From: Lawsonibacter faecis
Lineage (GTDB): Bacteria; Bacillota; Clostridia; Oscillospirales; Oscillospiraceae
Assembly: GCF_014287675.1 (NCBI RefSeq)
Contig: NZ_JACOPQ010000007.1
Location: 62,001-126,000, forward strand
Reading direction: 5' to 3'
Length of the DNA stretch: 64,000 bases
The notes beneath the pieces were generated by a model. The model saw nothing but the letters and a program-made list of their open reading frames with translations. It did no database searches and had not been told where the DNA came from. The stretch's first letter is position 1. Each line of letters begins with the position of its first letter. The translations under genes and the position numbers were made by a program. Positions 1-7,375 of the stretch are shown here, one piece after another.

Positions 1-370
1 TCATCAGGTCCACCAGAATGCGGTTGGCGTAGACCAGGGAGGTGTAGTCGAAATTGATACCCAGGGCCAGATTGTAGCCCTCCCCGATGAGGTGGAAGGT
101 GCTGCTTTTGATTTGCTGGCCCGAGGGTGTGGTGGCGTAGAGATTGACGAAGTCGGTGACCAGGGCGGTCTCATCCAGGGCCAGATCCGTACCCAGGATA
201 TCCATCGTGGAGCCCACAGCCCGCCCGGAGATCTGTCCGTTATAGATGGACAAAATGGGGTGGGTGGGGTCCCCCATGTCGTGGACCAGGGTCTCGCAGG
301 AGGCGCCGAACATCTCCGCGATGCCCCGGGCGGTCCGGTCCAGAAACTCAAAAGCCTCTTCCCGCGTCAC
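1..370 (-). CDS. YheO-like PAS domain transcriptional regulator (3' end cut by window edge)
   Basis: The visible 123 residues match the YheO-type PAS domain (PF08348): the run VHDMGDPTHPILSIYNG followed by SGRAVGS is the family signature. Full-length members carry a C-terminal helix-turn-helix, which would lie beyond the left edge. The start is taken as GTG at 370 because GGGAGG lies about 8 nt upstream; an in-frame ATG at 394 has no ribosome site. A TATAAT box sits just upstream at 401-406. The family are sensor-regulators of unknown ligand, so the target genes cannot be named. The call rests on the N-terminal domain only. Confidence 0.8.
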   Translation of the reverse strand, partial: MTREEAFEFLDRTARGIAEMFGASCETLVHDMGDPTHPILSIYNGQISGRAVGSTMDILGTDLALDETALVTDFVNLYATTPSGQQIKSSTFHLIGEGYNLALGINFDYTSLVYANRILVDLM

Positions 371-400
371 GGACAGTCCCTCCCTTGATATCATAGAAGA

Positions 401-406
401 ATTATA
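401..406 (-). promoter_or_regulatory. -10 box for the YheO-like gene
   Basis: TATAAT on the minus strand, about 30 nt ahead of the GTG start. No convincing -35 hexamer is seen at 17 nt spacing. Confidence 0.45.
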
Positions 407-523
407 GACAATTGTAACCCGCGCAGCCATAAATTGCAAGTCTATTTGACGCTTTTCAGTGCAGGGACGCGCCAAAAAAGTGAAGGGCCTATTCAGAATA
501 TATGGGCAGTTTATTGGGATACG

Positions 524-554
524 GAAAAAAACGGGCGTCTCAAAGAGACGCCCG
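524..554 (-). terminator. Rho-independent terminator, minus strand
   Basis: CGGGCGTCTC and GAGACGCCCG form a perfect 10-bp stem with a 3-nt loop, followed on the minus strand by seven T. It would end transcripts arriving from the DHHW/MBOAT genes after they cross the repeat at 577-765. Confidence 0.75.
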
Positions 555-576
555 GGACAGACTGTCAAAAATCCAT

Positions 577-765
577 CCGCAGAGAAAGCCTTTCAGAGTT
601 GCGTCGTCCGCAGACGACGCAATCAAATAAATATCCGTCATTTCTGGGACCTGCGCCTGAGAAATGACATTTTCATGACGGCTGGGGCGACTTTTTCCCA
701 TGAAATTGAGCCCCAGCCGTCATGCGGCCTTTTGTCAAAGAAGCCCCTCGGGGCTTCTTTGACAA
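577..765 (+). repeat. Four-hairpin dispersed element, copy 1
   Basis: Four successive inverted repeats: 599-608/613-622 (10-bp stem, CGCA loop), 637-644/661-668 (8 bp), 674-688/710-724 (15 bp, perfect) and 732-747/750-765 (16 bp, perfect, TC loop). A second copy in the opposite orientation lies at 59615-59804, with the same hairpin order, nearly the same length and an identical 14-mer CCGCAGAGAAAGCC at one end. Stem sequences differ between copies but pairing is kept. It occupies the gap between the YheO gene and the DHHW gene and contains no plausible reading frame. It could be a mobile palindromic repeat (MITE/REP-like) or a structured RNA. Confidence 0.8.
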
Positions 766-817
766 GCTGGCCCGGGAGAAAAAGAGACGGATCGTCGGGA
801 AGCGGATCGGAGTGCGG

Positions 818-1939
818 TCACTCCTGGCGGAGGGTGAAGAAGTTGGTGTCGGTGACGAAATTGGCGGCGCTGTAGAGGACGACGGCGGTGTCGATACCGT
901 TATCACGGATATACTGGGGAATGGAGTAACGGTAGTAACGCAGGTCAATGAGATGGATTTCGGAGAAGTGGGCGGTGAGGAAGGGGACCAGGCTGTCGGT
1001 GTAGGAGTCCCGCAGAATCAGGAGCTTGGGGCCGTCCACGTTGGGGTTTTTGATGACCCCCAGGGACTGGTTGCCGCCCATAAAGAAGGTGTACTTATCC
1101 TTGATATCCAGCTTGTCCCAGTTATAGAGGCTGCCTGTCTCGGGTGCGCCGGTGAACCAGGACTCCACCTCCACGCCTGGGTCGGGGACGTAGATATCGA
1201 TGTCATCCGGAGCCACCCAGCGCACGCCGGAAGAGGAGAAGGTGGTGCCATAGAAGCTGTCGGACACGGTCTGCTTGGTGTACTGCTCCAGGGGGACGGC
1301 CTCCATGCCCAAAGCGTCCATGAGGGAGACGTAGCCGTAGTACGCGCCCAGGCTGGTCCAGTGGTGGTCGGTGCGGTAGTAGACGTCCTCGTCCCGGTGG
1401 TCCCACAGGTTCTGGTAGGAGTCATAGTACCTGGCGGTGGTCTTTTGGGCGATCTGGTCGATGACGGCCTTCTGGTCGGCGTTGGGCGCCCCCTCGGGCA
1501 GGCGGTCCGCCCAGATGGACACCGAGCCGGGGATGATGGAGAGGTAGACCGGGACGCCCGCATTCTGGACGAACTGGTCCACATAACCCAGATTGGTGTC
1601 AAGGCGCTTCTGGTCGGGCTCCTCAAAGCGGGAGATTAGGGTGTCCTCCCTGCCAAAGTAGACGCCGTTGTTCTCATTTTTGCCCAGGGCGCGCTCGGTG
1701 GAGGATTTCATGGCCACCCAGCCGTCCCGCAGAAAGAACTGGTCGTTGCAGTAGGTCTCAAAGGAGGACATAAACTCACTGCTGAGCAGGGTTTTCACGG
1801 TGGGGGTGGGGAGCTGCTGGAGCGGGCGGTTTTCCAGCTCGGAATTCGTCCGGTCCGGCGAGACCGCGCCCGCCGCCAGGAACACCCCGATAAAGGCGCA
1901 GAAGAGGGCGGTGATAAAAATGCAGTATTTTTTCGACAT
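818..1939 (-). CDS. DHHW family protein (AlgJ/AlgX-like surface acyl-transfer partner)
   Basis: A 373-residue protein with an N-terminal membrane/signal segment (residues 6-26) and the diagnostic YYRTDHHW motif (DHHW at 191-194), which gives the family its name. Members are SGNH-hydrolase-like proteins related to alginate acetylation factors AlgJ/AlgX, and are usually encoded beside an MBOAT acyltransferase, as here (76 nt downstream of it). The likely role is to take an acyl group from the MBOAT partner and transfer it to an extracellular polymer; the polymer is unknown. The ATG at 1939 follows GGAGG with 7-nt spacing. Confidence 0.88.
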   Translation of the reverse strand: MSKKYCIFITALFCAFIGVFLAAGAVSPDRTNSELENRPLQQLPTPTVKTLLSSEFMSSFETYCNDQFFLRDGWVAMKSSTERALGKNENNGVYFGREDTLISRFEEPDQKRLDTNLGYVDQFVQNAGVPVYLSIIPGSVSIWADRLPEGAPNADQKAVIDQIAQKTTARYYDSYQNLWDHRDEDVYYRTDHHWTSLGAYYGYVSLMDALGMEAVPLEQYTKQTVSDSFYGTTFSSSGVRWVAPDDIDIYVPDPGVEVESWFTGAPETGSLYNWDKLDIKDKYTFFMGGNQSLGVIKNPNVDGPKLLILRDSYTDSLVPFLTAHFSEIHLIDLRYYRYSIPQYIRDNGIDTAVVLYSAANFVTDTNFFTLRQE

Positions 1940-2015
1940 GGGATTACCTCCAGGGCAGGACCCTTGCCCCCGTACCGGGAGGGAGGGCCACGAAGTGGCG
2001 GGTGGAATTCCCCCG

Positions 2016-3419
2016 CTAAAATCTGAAGTACAGGAACGGATTGTAGGTGGCGTCCACCAGGTAGGCGGTGGAGAGCACCAGCCCGCCCAGCAGGAGCACG
2101 GGCAAAATCACCTTCATGGGCTTCTCCGGCAGCCTGTCCCAGAGCCTGGCGGACAGCGGCGTGGAGGCCACCACGGCGATGATGAGCATGGGCAGGTAGG
2201 AGCGCAGGTAGTAGCCTGCCGCCGCGTCGGCCAGGCCGCCGCCGGCGAAGCCGAACATGGCCGCCAGCCAGGCCCCCATCCGGGAGAAGTCCTCCACCGC
2301 GAAGAGGGCCCAGGAGATCATCAGGAAGAAGAGTGTGTAAATATGCTGTACCGCGGCAGGGGTCTTCCTGAGGTACTGGAGAAGGAAGCCCTTCTCCAGT
2401 ATCAGCATGGCGGCGAAGAAGAGGCCCCAGAGCAGGAAGTTCCAGCTGGCCCCGTGCCAGATGCCGGTTGCCGCCCATACCACAATGAGGTTGAAGAAGA
2501 GGCGGGGCTTGCTTACCCGGTTGCCGCCCAGGGGAATATAGAGGTACTCCCGGAACCAGGAGCCCAGGGAGATGTGCCACCGCCGCCAGAACTCAGTGAG
2601 GGATTTGGAGATATAGGGGTAATTAAAGTTGCGCATAAACTCGAAGCCCAGCATCCGGCCCAGACCCACGGCCATGTCGGAGTAGCCTGAGAAGTCGAAG
2701 TAGATCTGGAAGGCGAAGGCGAGAAGGCCCAGCCAGGCCCCGGCGGTAGTGAGCTGCTCCACGGGCATGGCCTTATAGGCGTCCCAGAGCATACCCAGGT
2801 TGTTGGCCAGCAGCACCTTCTTGGCGAGACCCACCACAAAAACCTGCACACCCGAGGCGAACTGCTCCACATGGTAGGTCCGGTGGTCGATCTGGTCGTC
2901 CAGATCCTTATATTTGATGATGGGCCCGGCGATAAGCTGGGGGAAGAGGGTGACGAAGGTGCCGAAGTTCACGATGTTCCGCTGGGCGCGGGCGTCGCCA
3001 CGGTAGACGTCGATGGTGTAGCTCATGGTCTGGAAGGTGTAGAAGGAGATGCCGATGGGGAGGGACAGGCCCAGGGTGGGCATGAAGCCGATACCCACCG
3101 ACCGGAGAGAGCCGGCGATAAAGTCCCAGTACTTAAAGAAGAAGAGCAGCGCCAGATTGAAAAAGACCGATGAGGCCACCGCCCAGCGGGCGCCCTTGTC
3201 GTTCCCCCTGGCCTTGCACTTCTCCACCAGCATACCGTGGGTATAGTCAATGGCAATGGAGGCAAACATGATGACGATGTACACCGGCTCGCCCCAGGCG
3301 TAAAAGATGAGGTTGAAGACCAGCAGAACGGCGTTGCGCCATTTCAGGGGTGTAATATAGTAGATGATTAATACGACGGGTAGATAGAAAAACAGAAAAA
3401 ACACGCTGGAAAAGACCAA
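2016..3419 (-). CDS. MBOAT family membrane O-acyltransferase (AlgI/DltB-like)
   Basis: A 467-residue polytopic membrane protein. The family core is clear: FWRRWHISL near residues 278-285, and ATGIWHGASWN with the likely catalytic His322. AlgI/DltB-type MBOAT proteins move an acyl group across the membrane for O-acylation of cell-surface polysaccharide or teichoic acid. The gene starts with TTG at 3419, supported by GGAGGG 6 nt upstream. It is followed by the DHHW partner and preceded by the DUF4358 lipoprotein, a recurring clostridial trio. A TATAAT box at 3515-3520 may give it its own promoter. Confidence 0.93.
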   Translation of the reverse strand: MVFSSVFFLFFYLPVVLIIYYITPLKWRNAVLLVFNLIFYAWGEPVYIVIMFASIAIDYTHGMLVEKCKARGNDKGARWAVASSVFFNLALLFFFKYWDFIAGSLRSVGIGFMPTLGLSLPIGISFYTFQTMSYTIDVYRGDARAQRNIVNFGTFVTLFPQLIAGPIIKYKDLDDQIDHRTYHVEQFASGVQVFVVGLAKKVLLANNLGMLWDAYKAMPVEQLTTAGAWLGLLAFAFQIYFDFSGYSDMAVGLGRMLGFEFMRNFNYPYISKSLTEFWRRWHISLGSWFREYLYIPLGGNRVSKPRLFFNLIVVWAATGIWHGASWNFLLWGLFFAAMLILEKGFLLQYLRKTPAAVQHIYTLFFLMISWALFAVEDFSRMGAWLAAMFGFAGGGLADAAAGYYLRSYLPMLIIAVVASTPLSARLWDRLPEKPMKVILPVLLLGGLVLSTAYLVDATYNPFLYFRF

Positions 3420-3531
3420 GTAAAACCCTCCTGCCGGAAAGACGGCGGGGGAGACGCCCCGCCCCGCAGATATTTTGCGCGAAGCGGTTTTCGCACCGCT
3501 CGTCTCACCCGGGTATTATACCCAATTTACC

Positions 3532-4287
3532 TCATTTTGTATAGCTGTTAAATGCCTCGGCCATGGTGTCGGCGTGCTCGTCAATGCAGAAGAGGACATA
3601 ATCGCCGTTCACGATCAGCTTGTAGTTGTCCACCAGAACCTGGTTGGCGGGGTACTGTCCGCCGCCCTTCAGGGTCTCCAGCCGGGACTCGCAGGCTGCC
3701 TTGACAGTGTCCGCCTTGCCGGGAGCGGCCTGGATGATGACGAACTCCGTCACGTTGGCGGTGATCATAGGCATCTTGCCGATGAACTCCACCACGTCGG
3801 CGCTGTCAATCCCATAGAGGTCGGAGAGCAGGGCGCTGTCGATATCCATCAGCTCGGGCCGCTCCAGGCCGGAGACCTGGTTCCACACCGACTGCACCGC
3901 CGAAGCCTCGGGGGCGGGGGTATCGCTGGGGGCGGGCGTCTCAGAGGGCTTGGGGCTCTCGGCGGGCTGCTGGGAGGGGGCCTCGGGTCGTATGACCTCG
4001 GTGGCCTGGGGAGGCTGGCTGGGGTCGGCGGGCTCCGGGGAGACGGTCACGCCCTCATCCGGGTTGGCAGGGGGGAGCGGAGTGACCTCGGGGGCGGCGG
4101 ATTCGCTGGGCGTGGGGATTGGCATCGTGGTGACGGTGGGATTTTCGGAGGGGTTGACGCTCTCGGTGGGGAGTGGAGTCGGTGAGGGCGACGGAGAGAC
4201 ACCGCCGCCCGGGCTGCCGCAGCCCGCCAGCAGAGAGATACTCAGCGCCCCGGCCAGGGCCAGGGAAAACAGCTTCTGATTTTTCAT
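3532..4287 (-). CDS. DUF4358 lipoprotein
   Basis: A 251-residue protein beginning with a lipoprotein signal peptide whose lipobox is LLAGC, then a long Pro/Ser/Thr/Glu-rich linker (roughly residues 25-125), then a C-terminal domain resembling DUF4358 (LYGIDSADVVEFIGKMPM). The start is the ATG at 4287, with AAGGAG 7 nt upstream; longer in-frame extensions lack a ribosome site. It is expected to be anchored outside the membrane and act with the MBOAT/DHHW pair just downstream. Biochemical function is unknown. Confidence 0.82.
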   Translation of the reverse strand: MKNQKLFSLALAGALSISLLAGCGSPGGGVSPSPSPTPLPTESVNPSENPTVTTMPIPTPSESAAPEVTPLPPANPDEGVTVSPEPADPSQPPQATEVIRPEAPSQQPAESPKPSETPAPSDTPAPEASAVQSVWNQVSGLERPELMDIDSALLSDLYGIDSADVVEFIGKMPMITANVTEFVIIQAAPGKADTVKAACESRLETLKGGGQYPANQVLVDNYKLIVNGDYVLFCIDEHADTMAEAFNSYTK

Positions 4288-4400
4288 GTCAGGGCTCCTT
4301 TTTCTTGATTGTCGGTTGATTTGGTTATAATGTGTCCCGATTTGCTTAACCGCAGTCTTTGACGGCCCGCGGAGGCAAAAAGTTCCCGCCCGCAGCAAAA

Positions 4401-4423
4401 CAGGGAGGAAATTATCCTCCCTG
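4401..4423 (-). terminator. Terminator downstream of udk
   Basis: CAGGGAGGA and TCCTCCCTG pair around an AATTA loop, followed on the minus strand by TTTT. It separates udk from the DUF4358 gene. Confidence 0.6.
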
Positions 4424-4521
4424 CTTCGTGTGCTGGTATGTATCCGCACTGTGCGGCGGGTAAACGCACCGCATCCGCCCAAGCCGCGCCGCATCCCGCG
4501 GAGAAGGGCTTGGGGCCGGAG

Positions 4522-5139
4522 CTAATTTTCTTCGACATGGCTGCGGATGCGCTGGGTGATCATATCCAGGGCCACCAGATTATGCCCGCCGTCCAGCACC
4601 ACGATATCGGCGTACTGCCGGGAGGGCTGGACGAACTGCTCGTGCATGGGCTTTACGGTATCCAGGTACTGGCCGATGACGCTGTCCAGGCTACGGCCCC
4701 GCTCCTTCACGTCCCGGAGAATGCGGCGGAGGATGCGCACGTCGGCGTCGGTATCCACGAAGATCTTGATGTCCATCAGATCCCGCAGCTCCTTGGGGTG
4801 GAAGATCAGAATGCCCTCCACAATGACCACCTTGGTGGGCTGCACCTCCACCGTGTCGGTGGAGCGGTTATGGATGGTATAGTCGTACACCGGGCAGTGG
4901 ATGGTCTTTCCCGAGCAGAGGGTCTTCAGATCCTCCACCATGAGGCCGGTGTCGAAGGCGTCGGGGTGGTCGTAGTTGAGGGCGGCCCGCTCTTCATAGG
5001 TCATGTTGGGGTGGGCCTTGTAGTAGTTGTCGTGGTATACCACAGAGACGTCGCCGCCGAAGTTGTCAATCAGATGCCGGGTCAGGGTGGTCTTGCCGGA
5101 GCCAGTGCCTCCCGCGATGCCGATCACCATTGTTTCCAT
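4522..5139 (-). CDS. udk: Uridine kinase
   Basis: A 205-residue enzyme that phosphorylates uridine and cytidine in pyrimidine salvage. Walker A GGTGSGKTT lies near residues 9-17; YHDNYY, YDHPDAFDT and the CPVYDYTIHNR segment are characteristic of uridine kinases. Length is typical. The ATG at 5139 is preferred over TTG at 5145 because GGAGG then sits 8 nt away. A strong promoter lies at 5172-5200, so the gene can be expressed independently of the stalk-domain gene upstream. Confidence 0.96.
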   Translation of the reverse strand: METMVIGIAGGTGSGKTTLTRHLIDNFGGDVSVVYHDNYYKAHPNMTYEERAALNYDHPDAFDTGLMVEDLKTLCSGKTIHCPVYDYTIHNRSTDTVEVQPTKVVIVEGILIFHPKELRDLMDIKIFVDTDADVRILRRILRDVKERGRSLDSVIGQYLDTVKPMHEQFVQPSRQYADIVVLDGGHNLVALDMITQRIRSHVEEN

Positions 5140-5171
5140 GTCCAACCCCTCCAGAGTCGTATTTTGTAGAG

Positions 5172-5200
5172 ATTATAGCATAGAAATGTCCCGCTGTTAA
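5172..5200 (-). promoter_or_regulatory. Sigma-A promoter for udk
   Basis: TTAACA (5195-5200), 17-nt spacer, TATAAT (5172-5177), with a TG one base ahead of the -10 (extended -10). It overlaps the last codon and stop of the preceding gene. Confidence 0.75.
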
Positions 5201-5604
5201 GAAAGATTTGCAGCCGTAGGCGCGTAGACGACCTCCTCCGCTCCGCCCGCCGTGGGAGTGCGGCAGAGGCCTGCGGCGCCGTAGTAGTAAATATAGTTGC
5301 CCACCACCAGCGGGTCGTAGAGCTTCTCACGGAGGAGGACGGAGTGGGTGCCTTCCAGGGCGTCGCCCCCGCCGCCTGCGGCGGTGACGGAGCGGGTGGG
5401 GCCGTCCCAGTCCACATCGTACCCCAGAGCCTCAAAAAGGGCGCGAAAGGGGACCAGGACCCGCTGGCGGTCCACTGTGGGCGGCACGCCGAAGGAGAGC
5501 GGCTCCCCATCCAGCAGGACGGCGGGCGCATCTGAGGCACCGGCAGGCAGAGCGAGGAGCAGGGCCATCGCGCAGACCAGCGGGGCGAAACGGAGCAGTT
5601 TCAT
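5197..5604 (-). CDS. Secreted protein with copper amine oxidase N-terminal (stalk) domain
   Basis: A 135-residue protein with a signal peptide (residues 1-23, ending near AGASD) followed by a single 'copper amine oxidase N-terminal' stalk domain: LLDGEPLSF, then RQRVLVPFRALFEALGYDVD. This fold is a common cell-wall-associated module in Firmicutes and carries no oxidase activity by itself. The rest (residues 75-135) is Gly/Tyr-rich without recognised motifs. AAGGAGG lies 9 nt before the ATG. Its role is unknown; its neighbours do not help. Confidence 0.75.
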   Translation of the reverse strand: MKLLRFAPLVCAMALLLALPAGASDAPAVLLDGEPLSFGVPPTVDRQRVLVPFRALFEALGYDVDWDGPTRSVTAAGGGGDALEGTHSVLLREKLYDPLVVGNYIYYYGAAGLCRTPTAGGAEEVVYAPTAANLS

Positions 5605-5862
5605 TTAAACACGCCTCCTTTTCCACAGGATACCATATCAGAGGGGCAAATGCCAGCCGGACGGCGGAAATGATGGTGAAGACGCAAAATTCCATGCATT
5701 GCTGAAAAAATAAAAAGAGCCCGCTTGACGGCGGCACGGCCAGGGGCGGGCGGGCGAACGCCGCCCTGGCAGACAAGTACGCTGCCCTCCATGACGCATA
5801 ACTCTCGGCGTCCGAGGCCGCCGCCTGTTACAGGCGTTTATCGGGGCTGTGAAGATGCGCCA
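5605..5862. other. Intergenic stretch without a recognised gene
   Basis: About 260 nt between the stalk-domain gene and the terminator of the Ter operon. Short open frames exist on both strands but none has a ribosome site plus recognisable protein sequence. No RNA gene was recognised. Confidence 0.5.
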
Positions 5863-5914
5863 AGAATAAAATCAGGGGAGCGGGACTCATGTCCCGCTCC
5901 CCTGATTTTATTCT
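5863..5914 (-). terminator. Strong terminator at the end of the Ter operon
   Basis: Two perfectly complementary 24-nt arms (5863-5886 and 5891-5914) with a TCAT loop, GC-rich at the centre and AT-rich outside, 40 nt downstream of the last Ter gene. The symmetric A/T flanks allow it to work in both directions. Confidence 0.85.
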
Positions 5915-5954
5915 CATTGCGAATGGCCTGCCGGCTGCCGGCAGGGGAAGCGCA

Positions 5955-7361
5955 TCAATGCTCCAGCATCTTTTTGGCATTGATCTCTTGGAGCCAGCCA
6001 TCCACATTTGCAAGCAGCTCCCCGTAGAGGGCGTGGTCGGTGATATCGTCGATATCGTCCATCTTGATAAATCCCGCGTTGGCGGTATGGCGGCCGTCGA
6101 TCTCGTGCAGGCGCTCCAAAAGGCCGTATGCCTCGCCGTGGAGGCCGATGAACTGCCAGAAGACGGGAAAGCGGGAGGTCTTGATTAAGATCTCCTCAAT
6201 CTCCCAGTCGGAGTGGATGCGTCCGTCGGTGAGGAAGAGCACCACCACGGGCTTGCGCAGGGCGCCGTAAATCATCATGACGTCCCGCATGGCCTCCGGC
6301 TCGTTGTTGTACTGGTAGTTGAGCATGCTCATCCACCGCTCAAAGCCGCCGGCCTCCGCGAAGGTGTAATCCCGCACATTATCCATGGTCACCGCGCCGA
6401 ATTGGCGGCTCTTGGCCCCGAAGGCCCAGAAGTCCATGGTCCCCGCGTCGGACAGGGTGCTGGCAAAGGCGAAAAATTTGTCCACAGCCCGCTGAATGCG
6501 TCCGTTATGGTAGGTATCAAACATGGAGCCTGACGCGTCGGCGCAGGCGACCGCCTGGATTGGAACATCCGCCACCCTGGGATAGGCCGCCAGGGATGCA
6601 AACATGTTTTTATAAAGGCTGGCGAGGTACTCCGTGTCTCCCCGGCACTGACGGGCCAGGGCGTCCATCCGGGCGCATACGTGGGTGGGCAGGGCGCTGA
6701 CGATGCTTCGCACGGGCGCGGGCCCGGAAACCCGGGCGGAACCACGCGCAGGGCCGCTGGAAGGTGCGCCTGCGCGGCTGCCGGGGGGAGAGGGGGGCGC
6801 GGGCGCGGGGCCCGGACGGGAGGGAGAGGGAGGCGTATGGGGGGCCACAGTGCCGCCGAAGCTCTCCACCAGGGCCTTCAGGCCGCCGTTAAAGCCCCGG
6901 CCCACGGCGTTGAAGCGCCAGTCGTCCCCCCTGCGGTATATCTCGCACACCACAATGGCCCGTTCCGCATGGAACTGGGCGCTGTCGTAGGAGAAGCGGG
7001 CCACCTCCCGGCCGTCCCGCAAAATGCCGGCATAGCCCTTTTCCAGCTCGCGCATGGTTCGGGTGCCGTCAATGGAGGCGGTGAAGGAGAGCTTGGCAAT
7101 CTGGGGGGGCAGGGCGTCCAGCCTCAGGTGGAAACGGACGGAGCCGCTGGCTGCGCCGCTTGAGACCGAGACTTCGCCGCCCGGAGACTGCTTCTGATTG
7201 TAAAAAACAAGGTAGCGCTCGTCCGAGAGGCGGCCTGCGTCATCCAGGCCGAAGCAGGATACGTCAATCTCCAGCGGAGCTTTGTGATAGAGCTCCACCT
7301 CCAGCTCCAGGCCCCCGCAGAGCTGCCGGATGGATGCTTTTTGACCGCGCAGAAGGTCCAT
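5955..7361 (-). CDS. TerD domain - von Willebrand factor A fusion protein (TerF/TerY-like)
   Basis: A 468-residue two-domain protein. Residues 1-170 are a TerD-type domain (LSDERYLVFYNQ; GRGFNGGLKALVESFGG at its end). Residues about 172-215 are a Pro/Gly/Ala/Ser-rich linker. Residues about 218-468 are a vWA domain with an intact metal-site motif DASGS (275-279) and FLTDGRIHSDWEIE. TerD domains bind calcium and vWA domains bind a divalent ion through the MIDAS site, so the protein could read metal or ligand status and recruit partners. It is the last gene of the Ter operon, 14 nt after the P-type ATPase. The fusion matches the TerF class of known Ter systems. Confidence 0.88.
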   Translation of the reverse strand: MDLLRGQKASIRQLCGGLELEVELYHKAPLEIDVSCFGLDDAGRLSDERYLVFYNQKQSPGGEVSVSSGAASGSVRFHLRLDALPPQIAKLSFTASIDGTRTMRELEKGYAGILRDGREVARFSYDSAQFHAERAIVVCEIYRRGDDWRFNAVGRGFNGGLKALVESFGGTVAPHTPPSPSRPGPAPAPPSPPGSRAGAPSSGPARGSARVSGPAPVRSIVSALPTHVCARMDALARQCRGDTEYLASLYKNMFASLAAYPRVADVPIQAVACADASGSMFDTYHNGRIQRAVDKFFAFASTLSDAGTMDFWAFGAKSRQFGAVTMDNVRDYTFAEAGGFERWMSMLNYQYNNEPEAMRDVMMIYGALRKPVVVLFLTDGRIHSDWEIEEILIKTSRFPVFWQFIGLHGEAYGLLERLHEIDGRHTANAGFIKMDDIDDITDHALYGELLANVDGWLQEINAKKMLEH

Positions 7362-7375
7362 AGGGATATGCCCCC

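Noticed and set aside
722..1639. Long plus-strand frame opposite the DHHW gene
   Set aside because: Val/Gly-rich antisense translation typical of shadows in GC-rich DNA; the DHHW protein on the minus strand is unambiguous.
5601..5792. 63-codon minus-strand frame upstream of the stalk-domain gene
   Set aside because: It overlaps the start of the stalk gene, lacks a ribosome site and has no recognisable motif.
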